Of a stretch of DNA of 64,000 bases, positions 55,688 through 64,000 are shown piece by piece. The notes under the pieces are model-generated. The model did no database searches. It saw only the letters and a list, made by a program, of their open reading frames with translations, and was not told the origin of the DNA. Where the stretch lies: positions 12,887,501 through 12,951,500 of the forward strand of contig JAYKKT010000079.1 in the NCBI GenBank assembly GCA_036023115.1, given 5' to 3'. Numbering within the stretch: position 1 is the stretch's first letter; each line of letters starts with the position of its first letter. The translations under genes were made by a program, and so were the position numbers. Origin of the DNA: Brasenia schreberi (Eukaryota; Streptophyta; Magnoliopsida; Nymphaeales; Cabombaceae).

Positions 55688-56604
55688 TGTAAACACCCTA
55701 AATAAACTTTGCAGAAACATGATTGGCACACTCTCGAAAAATAGCTTGTTTTGAAACGTGGCTTTAAATTGAAAATTTTCGCAAGACCCTTAAAACGGAG
55801 ATTTTGAAGTTAAATATTTTCAAATCAAAGCTGAGGTAAAGCCCAATCAAACAAGGATGAAGCCGAATCATCCCACCGAAGATTCAACGAAGATCAAGGC
55901 AACAGTTGAACCAAGCCCGCATCAAGGCACGACCAAGCCCACGTGGGCTAAGCTCACATACCTTGATCGGACCAATGGGACTCATCTAGGCAAAGCTCCA
56001 TGAAGAAGAGGACTTGGCTCAAGCATGCAAGGTGGTTTCAATTAAAGGCTCATTCAAAGCCTCAAGTTTGAATGACCAAGAAGAACATAAAGCAGATCAC
56101 GATTAAAGTGGGACAAAGGAGGTTCATATCAAGTTTAAATGTGAGTTAATTAAAGGTCAAATGGAACCAAGCAAATGGTGGGTGGATCATGACATACAAA
56201 GGTGAGCCACAATTCAGCCAATACAAGAGAACCAAGACCGCATCATCGAGCCAACGGTTTGCACCAAGTCCAGCCAACCATGCTCAAGTGCACCTGGTCA
56301 TCCGAACCCACCATGGCAAATCCATCCTCAATTTAATTGGTCAAACATATCTTGATCAAACCACTTTGGCCTTACTTAACCAAATAAACTTTGAACATAC
56401 ATACCTTGACCGAACCCACCATTTTACTAACATATGCTAACCGATTGTGATTGAACCCACTTAGCTGGATACACATACCTTGACCAACTTAATCCACCCA
56501 CCTTGACCCAAGAGGGACCACCATAAGGCTCACATGAGCCCATGTGGCCAACCAAGAGTTGAGACAAGACTTCGGTAGCCCAATTCAAGACCCACCAAAA
56601 AGCC

Positions 56605-56612
56605 TATAAAAA
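56605..56612 (+). promoter_or_regulatory. LTR D TATA box
   Basis: TATAAAAA in AAAAAGCCTATAAAAAGGC, mid-LTR and followed by a purine-rich leader, as in LTRs B, C and E. Confidence 0.6.
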
Positions 56613-57911
56613 GGCATCTTTTGGGCTCATTTCCATCATCTAGCACTTGGAGGGACCTTCCAAAACGTGAGGTAAGAGAGAGGGAGAGCTTAGGAGAGAG
56701 GAGAAGTGCTGCAAGTTAGAGAGAGAGTGAGAGAAAAGAAGAGAGAAGAGAGAAAAGGGAGGAAGAAGAAAGGGGCGGTTCCAATCAAGGAAGGGGTCGA
56801 ATTCTTCATTGTGAATCTGGTTCTTGGGCTACTAAGTGAGTATTTCTTTCCATTTTTCCAACCTTAATTCCTTTCTTAACATTCAATTCAAAGAAGGGAT
56901 TGTAATAATGGAGCTTTGTCTCCCCATGTTGTAATAGTAAGTAGATATGCTGTCAATTTTATTTCCTACGCACTCTACTTGTTTGTTTTCTTGATTCTAC
57001 CTCTCTATCCTCTATAAAACTCCTATAACTCCTAATCCCCTCTATGCTTAAGCTAATCTATATATTTACATTTATTTTTCTTCAACAATTTACTTTGGGT
57101 TGCTGTGTTTATGCAATTTAAATTCAGGTGAGTTGCATCACATATATTATAAAAACACTATGTTTTTAGCATCTCTGCATATATATATTATTTTAATTTT
57201 CATTTCTTCATATCTACTCCGATTGATCTGAAATTTGGCACACTTCATCTAACACACACAAGCCCACCTCAGGTAAAATTTTTAAAAATTTTAGTGCCGT
57301 TCAATCACATAATTAAAAGTATGTAAGATTGAGAAAAAACCAGAAAAAGTCTCATAACTCTATGTGTAGTGATCTAAATCAAGTGAAACTTGGTTCATTG
57401 GAAAGTTGACATTCATAGCTTTCTAGAAAAACCAAATTCACCAAAATCTGAGCTCTAATTACCGATATACATAACCTTTTATAAGTCTATATTTTTGTTA
57501 TAGAGTAGTCCCGAGTGTTTGAGCAGAGACACTTTTATGATTTAATTTTGAATCATTATAATACCCAAAAATAGAAAAAAGTACTTTTGAAACCTCCACA
57601 TATATGCTTGATTTGTGTAAAAAGTTTCTGATTTTTGGAGATTCGAAAGTCATTGAAAAAATCAGGAAACAAGGTCTGAAAACAGAACCAGATCTGTTTT
57701 TCAGAACTTAACAAAAATTTTCTTAAAAAACGCAAAGTGCACAAAATTTGGTCTAATCTCTCAAATTGTTTTGAGTGGATTTGAAATCATACCTACATAC
57801 ATGAAATCCTTAAAGCGCTTAGGTTGACCCTTGAGTATCGTTTCAAGAAGGCCTAAAGCGAAAAGATCTTCCTTAGTCACAACCGCCCAAAATTTGGATT
57901 TACAAAACTTT

Positions 57912-57930
57912 GCTAGTTTTGAAAACTAGC
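57912..57930 (+). other. LTR hairpin, copy D
   Basis: GCTAGTTT-TGA-AAACTAGC, an 8-bp stem with a 3-nt loop, followed by TGGCGCGCTCGTGCA as in copy C. Confidence 0.7.
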
Positions 57931-58017
57931 TGGCGCGCTCGTGCAAGCAAAGTAGATTTGAAAAGTTTATTTCAAGTCTCTACATAGGCTTGGAGTGAAA
58001 TTTTCACATCTATAACA

Positions 58018-60379
58018 ACAAGTAGGGCTATCATCTTAATTTTGTCTTAAAACTTGCACTGTCTAGAGCCATAATGCTATGAGTACAGTTGCTTACAAGA
58101 TGGCAAAAGTTCCGTTGTATTTGGAATTCTGGACAATGTAGGTACTTAATTACTGTAGCAACAAATTGCACCTAAGTGATCAAGACCACTCTCTTTCGTG
58201 CGAATTAGGAGTTTGTTTGTTTTTGCAATAATTGGCATGCTCTAGCTAGGGTAATTGTCTTAAACCAGCTTTGGCCACAAGTTCGCTACATTGTTCAGGT
58301 TGACCAATATAAGGAAATTGAGTTGCGTTTACATGATTACATAGTTGAATTTTTTATGGAGTGAGCTTGTGCTATGATCCTGTTTCCAGTTTGTCATCAG
58401 ATGCCTCAACTAGAACCTTTTAATGCCATCATTTGGGTCCACGAGGACCTGCACCAGGCCATCGTTCACCTTACCAAGTCATATGTGTGTCTCTATTTTC
58501 TCTCGATGTATGGAAAGGAAGGAAATCAGGGTAATGCACGTTATGACCTAGCTTGAGCCTGTGGAGCGGTATTGGCTTGCTACCTTAATATCAATCGGCT
58601 AACAAGTTCATGGAGCATTGAAAGCCTTCCTGATATGTAGTGTAGTTTTCATTAAAAGCTTGCTTTCCCTTCTATGTAGCGTACTTTTCGTTATGAGCTT
58701 CCATTGTAGATGTGAGTTCAGTTTAGCCCGATTTTCTTTCTTGTTGGGGAAACTTGCACTGTTTCAAACACATACTTTTCCTTTTCTATATTCCTCCTCT
58801 ATTTTAACCTCTCTGTTTTTCTTCAAGAGTTTTATCTCTTTTGTCTCTCTTGTTTACATGTTTTCATGTCAAAATGGTTTCACGTTACATATTCTTGATG
58901 AACCTTTTGATGTACTCTCTACTTCTTTGGCTTACTCACCTATTCGTAATATTGTCAGCATGACTGGTCAGATATAAGAATTTAGCTTCAAGAGTTCTTT
59001 GTTCCTTTTCTTTTGCTTTATGTGTTGTTTGGATGATTGTTTAGAGTAGGTTTAGACCGTAACTTTATGTGTGAAAAGCTTTCCAGAGCGTTCCTTACAT
59101 ACCTTGCCAACAAAACTAACTAGGTCCAGAGTTTATAAATGAATTCCTTAAGCCTCTCTGAAATTCCCAATGGGTTTGTGCCCTTCGTCACCAAATTTAT
59201 AAACACAATGAGAATTTAAAGCCCTTTCATAATTGTGCATAATTTTCTTCAGTTAGTGTCTTCTTGATTGTGAGCATAGCTTCTTGCTTCTTACTGTGCG
59301 ACTAGCTACCCTTTTACAAGACCAGCATTATGATATTTGTAAACGGGTTTTACTTATATCCATTTTGGAGCTGAAATGTTTGTAGATTACATTGAATATT
59401 TTGGAATCAAAGTTGTGAGTCGTGAGGCTTCTATTTCTGCGAAGTCTCATGACGTCACTGTAATTGAATGAGACCTTACAGTGCACGATGGGTAATTGCA
59501 CACACGGCACACAGACTTGTGCACACACATGTGGACAGCCTTCACGGATAAATTGTGGCATCACTTACAATAGAATATTTTGGCGTTGGAAAAAAAGAAA
59601 GACATGGATGGAACTGAGAGGCTGACCTCTCCCACTATTTGCAAACAATTGCTCCCTAATTCTTGCAAAGTTGTTTAGAGCGTCATCCTTTTCTTTGATG
59701 TGATTATGCAGACAGGGAATTGGATATAATTGAAATGGCAGTCTATGGAGATGTTATTCGACCAGGGAACCAGTGCCGCTGCAAAACTGTTGCTGTAGTG
59801 CTTGGTCTGTACAAGTCAAAGGGTTCTTTCATGGCATGTGAGCTGCCTTACAAGGAAGCCTGATTAAAACCACTATTACTGATTGTGATATTTATGTTGT
59901 TGCATTTAATGTTCTAATTGCACATAACGGAACGTTATTCCTCATTGATAAAAAAGATGATTTAGTCATAATGGTCATGAGATGGAATTTCGTCTTTCTC
60001 ACTGAATCTATTTGCATTTCTCGTGTTATTATGTTGCATATTAATGCCTCCCTTCTTCTGAGTGCCTTTTAGTTTGCTTTCATAGATTGGATGCTATAGT
60101 GGGGGCATGGACCCTGCAGGACCTTGTCCTTTCAAGAGCCATTGTGTACTATCGTCTAATGTCTTGCTCATCAATGTCTCAAGGAAGCTAACTAACCGAG
60201 ATTGCCTTGTACCGTGCTCGAGCTCATTGGTCTCTCTGTTTCCTTTTTGCCGAATGGCCTGAGTTCTGTTGGCTTTTGGCTCAGTGCTCGCCTTCCTTTT
60301 TAGTGAAAAGTCGGGTTGGGAAGCCCAGTACAAGAATGCTAAGTGAACACAAATGAATCTAGTAGTGGAGACTCCTAAA
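58018..60379. other. unassigned interval, possibly old gene-derived DNA
   Basis: Less AT-rich than the LTR flanks, with scattered exon-like pieces but no recognised protein. 58395-58510 reads MPQLEPFNAIIWVHEDLHQA. 59710-59866 reads DRELDIIEMAVYGDVIRPGN and LGLYKSKGSFMACELPYKEA after a TGTGATTATGCAG splice-acceptor-like context. No complete gene can be assembled. Confidence 0.3.
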
Positions 60380-60800
60380 GCATCATGCAGCAGCAGCAAT
60401 TGCAATGCTTGTGGTCGCGTATTCCGTGTCTTGAGGCCAATCTCATGCAAAGGTCCGTCTGGGATCATGGTCCGCCTCACTCAGGCAGATTAGTCCTCAT
60501 CAAATCCGTCCTAGCAGCACTTTCCACTCTATTGATGCTAGATTTTTGGCTTCCTAGAAATGTGTAAAACAGACCGAAGCAATATTACGTGCTTACTGCA
60601 TGGAGCAGCGATACTCGAGCTGCTCACTTACTCAGTTGGGAGGACTGCAAACTTATCAATAAAGGTGGTTTCGGTCTTCGTCGAGTAGAGGAAGTTAATC
60701 GGGCCTTACTTGCTAAGAGTAGCTGTTAAATCACAGCAAAAATTACGGATCGCTGGATGAAGTTGGCTACTGAAAAATTTCTCCAGACCAACAGTTTTTG
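60380..60800 (+). pseudogene. L1-like LINE ORF2 fragment
   Basis: The plus strand reads SGRLVLIKSVLAALSTLLML, then a stop near 60567, then HLLSWEDCKLINKGGFGLRR and VEEVNRALLAK. This is the plant L1/RT-derived pattern (GRLTLIKSVLSS.P.Y, then WE.CKPK..GGLG.R.L.. .N.ALL.K) from the region after the RT domain. Both ends are missing. Confidence 0.75.
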
Positions 60801-61500
60801 ATTTCCTTGGATTGAATTTATTAGTCTTGGGGGTGGAGGTCGGTTCAGGCAGGTGCAATGGCTATAGCAGATCAGGTGCAGTAGCAAGCCGAAGGCAGGG
60901 GATCATAAGTTGAACTTTGGTTTGATCAATGGCTACCGGATAGCCCACTAGCTAGCCTAATAGAGTGCAATATCTCAAGGACTTCTCCCACTAGTTAGCT
61001 CGAGCCTTAAGTGGCTTACCTTAAGTAGGACATCTCAGCTCTTGCTTAGCAAGCTGTCACGAGTGAGCCGAGACAAGCACTGGAAGTCTATTATTGGTTT
61101 GTTTATCCATATGAAGTGAGCTGTAGTTTGGCTTGCATAAATTGCAAAGCTGAGCTGAGCTGAGCCAAGCCAAGCTTTCAGAGTGTACGTTACCATACAT
61201 AAAGGGTATCATATGATATATAGGAAACCTTCATATATGCCACAAATATATAGGATAGAAAGTCAATAAAGTTGACATTTGCGACACCGCGCAATCTAAG
61301 ATACCCGTAACATGGATCACTTTACAGATATAAAAGAATCACATACCCATAAAAAGACAAAAATGAGAGAGACCTGTGATTTGTACATTTGAAAATGTAG
61401 CTCCAATGAGAAGTGAAAAGTATAACACTTAAATATTTAGAAGAAGGCTAGTGAAGTGTTATAGGAAACAATAAAGTATGATTTTTTTCCTCAAGTGTAA
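60801..61500. other. interval without recognised features
   Basis: No gene, terminal repeat or domain seen. 60940-61180 has gctagc/gagctgagc-rich simple sequence. Confidence 0.3.
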
Positions 61501-61507
61501 ATGCTAC

Positions 61508-61680
61508 TTGTAGGGCTGTGCATCGGTCAGTTCGGTCCAATAACTGAACCAAAATAACTGAACCCGAATTTTCTTTAAATTTGAAAATCGAACCCTAACT
61601 AATCTGTGTAGGTACACGAACTTAGCCGAACCAAATTATTTCAGTTTGGTTCAGTTCTATTATTCAGTTTACCCGAATTC
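61508..61680. repeat. degenerate MITE-like repeat
   Basis: Begins GTAGGGCTGTGCATCGGTCA and contains repeated GGTTCAGTT/AACTGAACC motifs in both orientations (CCAATAACTGAACCAAAAT, GTTTGGTTCAGTTCTATTA). This is a layout common in small plant DNA-transposon derivatives. No target duplication identified. Confidence 0.45.
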
Positions 61681-61685
61681 TCTCT

Positions 61686-61789
61686 CTCTCTATATAGGTA
61701 TGTGTATGTATATGTAAAATATATACACATATTTATATGTACATATATATACATATATATTTATATATAGGCATGTGTATGTATATGTA

Positions 61790-61876
<87 letters not shown>

Positions 61877-62029
61877 CATGTATATGTATGTATGTACGTG
61901 AATATATGTATATATATAAATACATGTATATGCATATATATATATATATATATATATGCATATACCTATAATCATATATATATATATATATACATATTTA
62001 TATTTATATATGTATAAATATGTATATAA
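61686..62029. repeat. (TA)n / (TATG)n microsatellite
   Basis: TCTCTCTCTCTATATAG, then mixed TATG/TACA runs, a pure TA tract of about 78 bp (61795-61874), and further TA/TACA runs to 62029. Open frames across it (YIYIYI) are artefacts of the repeat. Confidence 0.98.
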
Positions 62030-64000
62030 CTCCGCCCATGTAAGGGATCACCCTTGCATTGCCGGTCCCAAGCCCGGATAAAGGAGGAGGGTTGTGTTAG
62101 GCTTCCGACAGCAAGCGTAAAACTTCGTTGGATTTTTATAACATGGATTACAAAAATTATGAGCATTGCTTTGGGGCGTCCTCGCCTAGCGACGTGCTGC
62201 AGAGCTCGAATGCAGTAAGAAGTAAGCAAGGGCCACTATATTTTCGCCCGAATGTAGTGAATCAATTGCAGAGAGGGTTCCCACATCATGAACGGGTGTG
62301 GGTAAAGAAGTTAGTCCCGCTACATTGCCATCCGAATGTAGTGAAAAATTTTCAGAGAGGGTATCCACATTTTTATTATGGACGGATGCGGGGGGTAAGG
62401 AAGCTAGTCCTAGATAATAAGATTCGTATTGGTTCTTGGAATATCGGAACATTATCAGGTAAGCTAATGGAGGTGGTAGATACTATGATTCGGAAAAAGA
62501 TTCATATTCTATGTTTACAAGAGACAAAATGGGTTGGAGAAAAAGCAAAGGAGATAGAGGATACAGGTTTTAAATTATGGTACTCAGGTAAAGAAAAGGC
62601 TCGAAACGGAGTTGGTATTATCATAAATAAAGATTTAAAGGAGAGTGTAGTAGACATACAACAATATGGTGACCAAATCATGACGTTGAAATTAGTATTA
62701 GGAGCAGAGGTTTTGAATATAGTTTGCGCTTACGCACCTCAAGTAGGACTAGAAGATAGTATAAAGACAGTTTTTTGGGAAAAGTTAGATAAGGTGTTTC
62801 AAAAGATTCCACAAAGGAAGATGATTTGTTTAGGAGGAGATTTAAATGGACATGTCGGTAAAGAAGCATTAGGATATCAAGGGATTCATGGAAACTTTGG
62901 TTTTGGGTATATAAAAGAGGAAGGTAGGGAAATTTTAAATTTCACTATGGCATTTGATCTCTTTAAAGTCAATACAATCTTCAAAAAACAAGAGGAACAT
63001 TTAATTACTTATAAGAGTGGCTTATCACAAACACAAATTGATTACTTTATTTGTAGAAAAAAAGATAGAGCGTGTTGTAAAGATTGTAAGATAATTCCAG
63101 GAGAAAGCTTAACCACCCAACATCGACTTTTAGTTATGGATTTACAAATAAAAAAATGGACAAAGAAGAAAAGAGTGCATCGAGCTATTCTGACTAAATG
63201 GTGGAACCTCAAAAGCGAAAAAGAAGATATATTTAAACAGAAAGTCCTCAAGGAGATGTTTGGAATTATGTTGGTACACCCTGTGATATGTAAAACAATA
63301 TGACTATACATATTAGGAAAGTGGCGAAAGATGTATTAGGGGTATCTAAGGGAGGTGTACCGGCACAAAAAGAAGCTTGGTGGTAGAGTGAAGTAGTACA
63401 AAATAAAATCAAGGCAAAGAGGGCATGTTACAAATTACATTATGCTAAGAAAACTAGTAAAACTTTAAAAGCATATAAGAAAGCAAAGAAGAAAGCGAAA
63501 AAGGCTGTTAGTGAAGCAAAAGCTAAGATTTGAGAGGACTTATATAAAAAACTCAACTCAAAAGAGTGTGAAAGAGATATTTTAGGATAACTAGTGCTAG
63601 AGATAAGAAAACTAAAGATCTTAATTATGTTAGATGCATAAAAGACGAGGATGAAAAAATTCTAGTGGCAAATGATGATATAAGAAATTGATGGAAAAAC
63701 TATTTTTATAATCTTTTTAATGAAAATAAAGATGTTAGTATTAATTTAGGAGATTTAACCAACTTAGAAAAGTATATAAACCACAATTTCTACCGACGTA
63801 TTCAAAAGAATGAAGTCAAAGAGGCTCTTAAACATATGAAGGGTGGTAAATCGGTAGGACCATATAATATTCCTATAGAAGTTTAAAAAATACTAAGAGA
63901 AATAGGAATCACTTGGCTCATAAGACTATTTAATGAAATATAGAAAAACCAAAAGATGCCCGAGGAATGGAGAGCAAGTACACTTAAAGGAGACATTCAA
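62030..64000 (+). mobile_element. RTE-clade LINE, copy 2 (3' end beyond window)
   Basis: Starts CTCCGCCCATGTAAGG within the TA-rich microsatellite and is colinear with copy 1 over its whole visible length. The nuclease frame is open (62128-63303). The following RT part (63304-64000) has several stops (after AWW, KI, RN, IEV). The 3' tail and target duplication lie outside the window. Confidence 0.93.
62128..63303 (+). CDS. RTE LINE AP-endonuclease (open 5' part of the LINE protein)
   Basis: A 391-codon frame. Residues about 96-105 are KIRIGSWNIG (substrate-binding Asn). They are followed by ILCLQETKWV (catalytic Glu), GFKLWYSGKEKARNGVGIII, VLNIVCAYAPQVG, MICLGGDLNGHVGKEALGYQ (Asp-x-Asn), LSQTQIDYFI and LTTQHRLLVMDL (terminal His region). 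All key nuclease residues of the exonuclease-endonuclease-phosphatase fold appear present. The first ~95 residues translate the 5' leader-like region, so the true start may be internal, for example at the Met of MRGVRKLVL. It ends by frameshift near the equivalent of copy 1 position 8870, before RT. A nicking enzyme for target-primed insertion; alone it cannot move the element. Confidence 0.8.
   Translation: MDFYNMDYKNYEHCFGASSPSDVLQSSNAVRSKQGPLYFRPNVVNQLQRGFPHHERVWVKKLVPLHCHPNVVKNFQRGYPHFYYGRMRGVRKLVLDNKIRIGSWNIGTLSGKLMEVVDTMIRKKIHILCLQETKWVGEKAKEIEDTGFKLWYSGKEKARNGVGIIINKDLKESVVDIQQYGDQIMTLKLVLGAEVLNIVCAYAPQVGLEDSIKTVFWEKLDKVFQKIPQRKMICLGGDLNGHVGKEALGYQGIHGNFGFGYIKEEGREILNFTMAFDLFKVNTIFKKQEEHLITYKSGLSQTQIDYFICRKKDRACCKDCKIIPGESLTTQHRLLVMDLQIKKWTKKKRVHRAILTKWWNLKSEKEDIFKQKVLKEMFGIMLVHPVICKTI

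Larger units (their letters stand above)
55688..58017 (+). repeat. LTR D: gypsy 3' LTR
   Basis: Starts TGTAAACACCCTAAATAAAC and ends near CACATCTATAACA, about 2330 bp. TATA box at 56605, then a GAGAGAGAGTGAGAG leader, the conserved 3' block (57810-57990) and the hairpin. A polypurine-like GAGGGGCAAC precedes it. Closest in layout to LTR C. The exact right end is uncertain by a few bases and no clean 5-bp duplication was seen. Confidence 0.8.

Noticed and set aside
60094..60480. Minus-strand 128-codon frame
   Set aside because: Overlaps the plus-strand L1-like homology, has no recognised domain, and composition suggests an antisense shadow.
61690..62017. Open frames of alternating Tyr and Ile on both strands
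   Set aside because: Artefact of the (TA)n microsatellite.

Overview
This window looks like a transposon-dense intergenic stretch of a large flowering-plant genome. The evidence is plant-type Ty3/gypsy elements with G-patch and dual RNase H features, Ty1/copia elements with an initiator-Met-like primer site, RTE LINEs ending in (TTG)n, a BED-finger/DUF659 hAT transposon with plant-style introns, and fragments of two plant nuclear genes (glutamine synthetase and a PAP/OAS1-type nucleotidyltransferase). I see no intact host gene, no rRNA or tRNA gene, no CRISPR array and nothing bacterial. The species cannot be resolved from the sequence.

Layout. 1-5775: minus-strand gypsy element, decayed gag-pol with its 5' LTR (LTR A). 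5776-7239: degenerate DNA with a gypsy integrase tail. 7240-19174: a very long minus-strand gypsy LTR (LTR B), hit by a full-length RTE LINE (7619-10891) and a hAT element (11678-15028); it carries a glutamine synthetase fragment and an internal ~0.93-kb tandem duplication. 19175-21641: the element's 3' non-coding region as a ~1.1-kb inverted repeat around a pol tail. 21642-25303: plus-strand LTR C abutting a truncated minus-strand LTR. 25304-35299: unidentified DNA, a Tat-like gypsy pol fragment, L1-like LINE pieces, a hAT-like remnant and a minus-strand RTE fragment. 35300-50680: a four-level nest. An old copia (copia-1) is split by a solo gypsy LTR (LTR E, TSD CTAAG). LTR E is split by copia-2 (TSD GTTAG), and copia-2's 5' LTR is split by a nearly intact hAT (TSD GTTTTGTA). 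51535-54201: solo LTR F (TSD CTAAT). 55688-58017: LTR D. 58018-61680: unassigned DNA with an L1 fragment. 61686-62029: (TA)n microsatellite into which a second RTE LINE (62030 to window end) inserted.

Four points stand out. First, two related long LTRs (B and E) carry different host-gene fragments between their U3 start and a shared TATA/leader module. Second, all six gypsy LTRs whose 3' ends are visible share a short hairpin whose stem changes in compensating pairs. Third, the hAT family has dense CGTATCG/CGATACG arrays beside its termini, and one copy is a single 2-bp insertion away from an open transposase frame. Fourth, an RTE LINE left a ~28-bp 'dead on arrival' insertion with a ~33-bp target duplication inside copia-2.

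Most coding remnants show C-to-T/G-to-A changes (CAA or CAG to stop, CGA to TGA, catalytic Asp to Asn), as expected from deamination of methylated, silenced repeats. Statements about function are family knowledge; the boundaries, duplications and lesions were read from the sequence.
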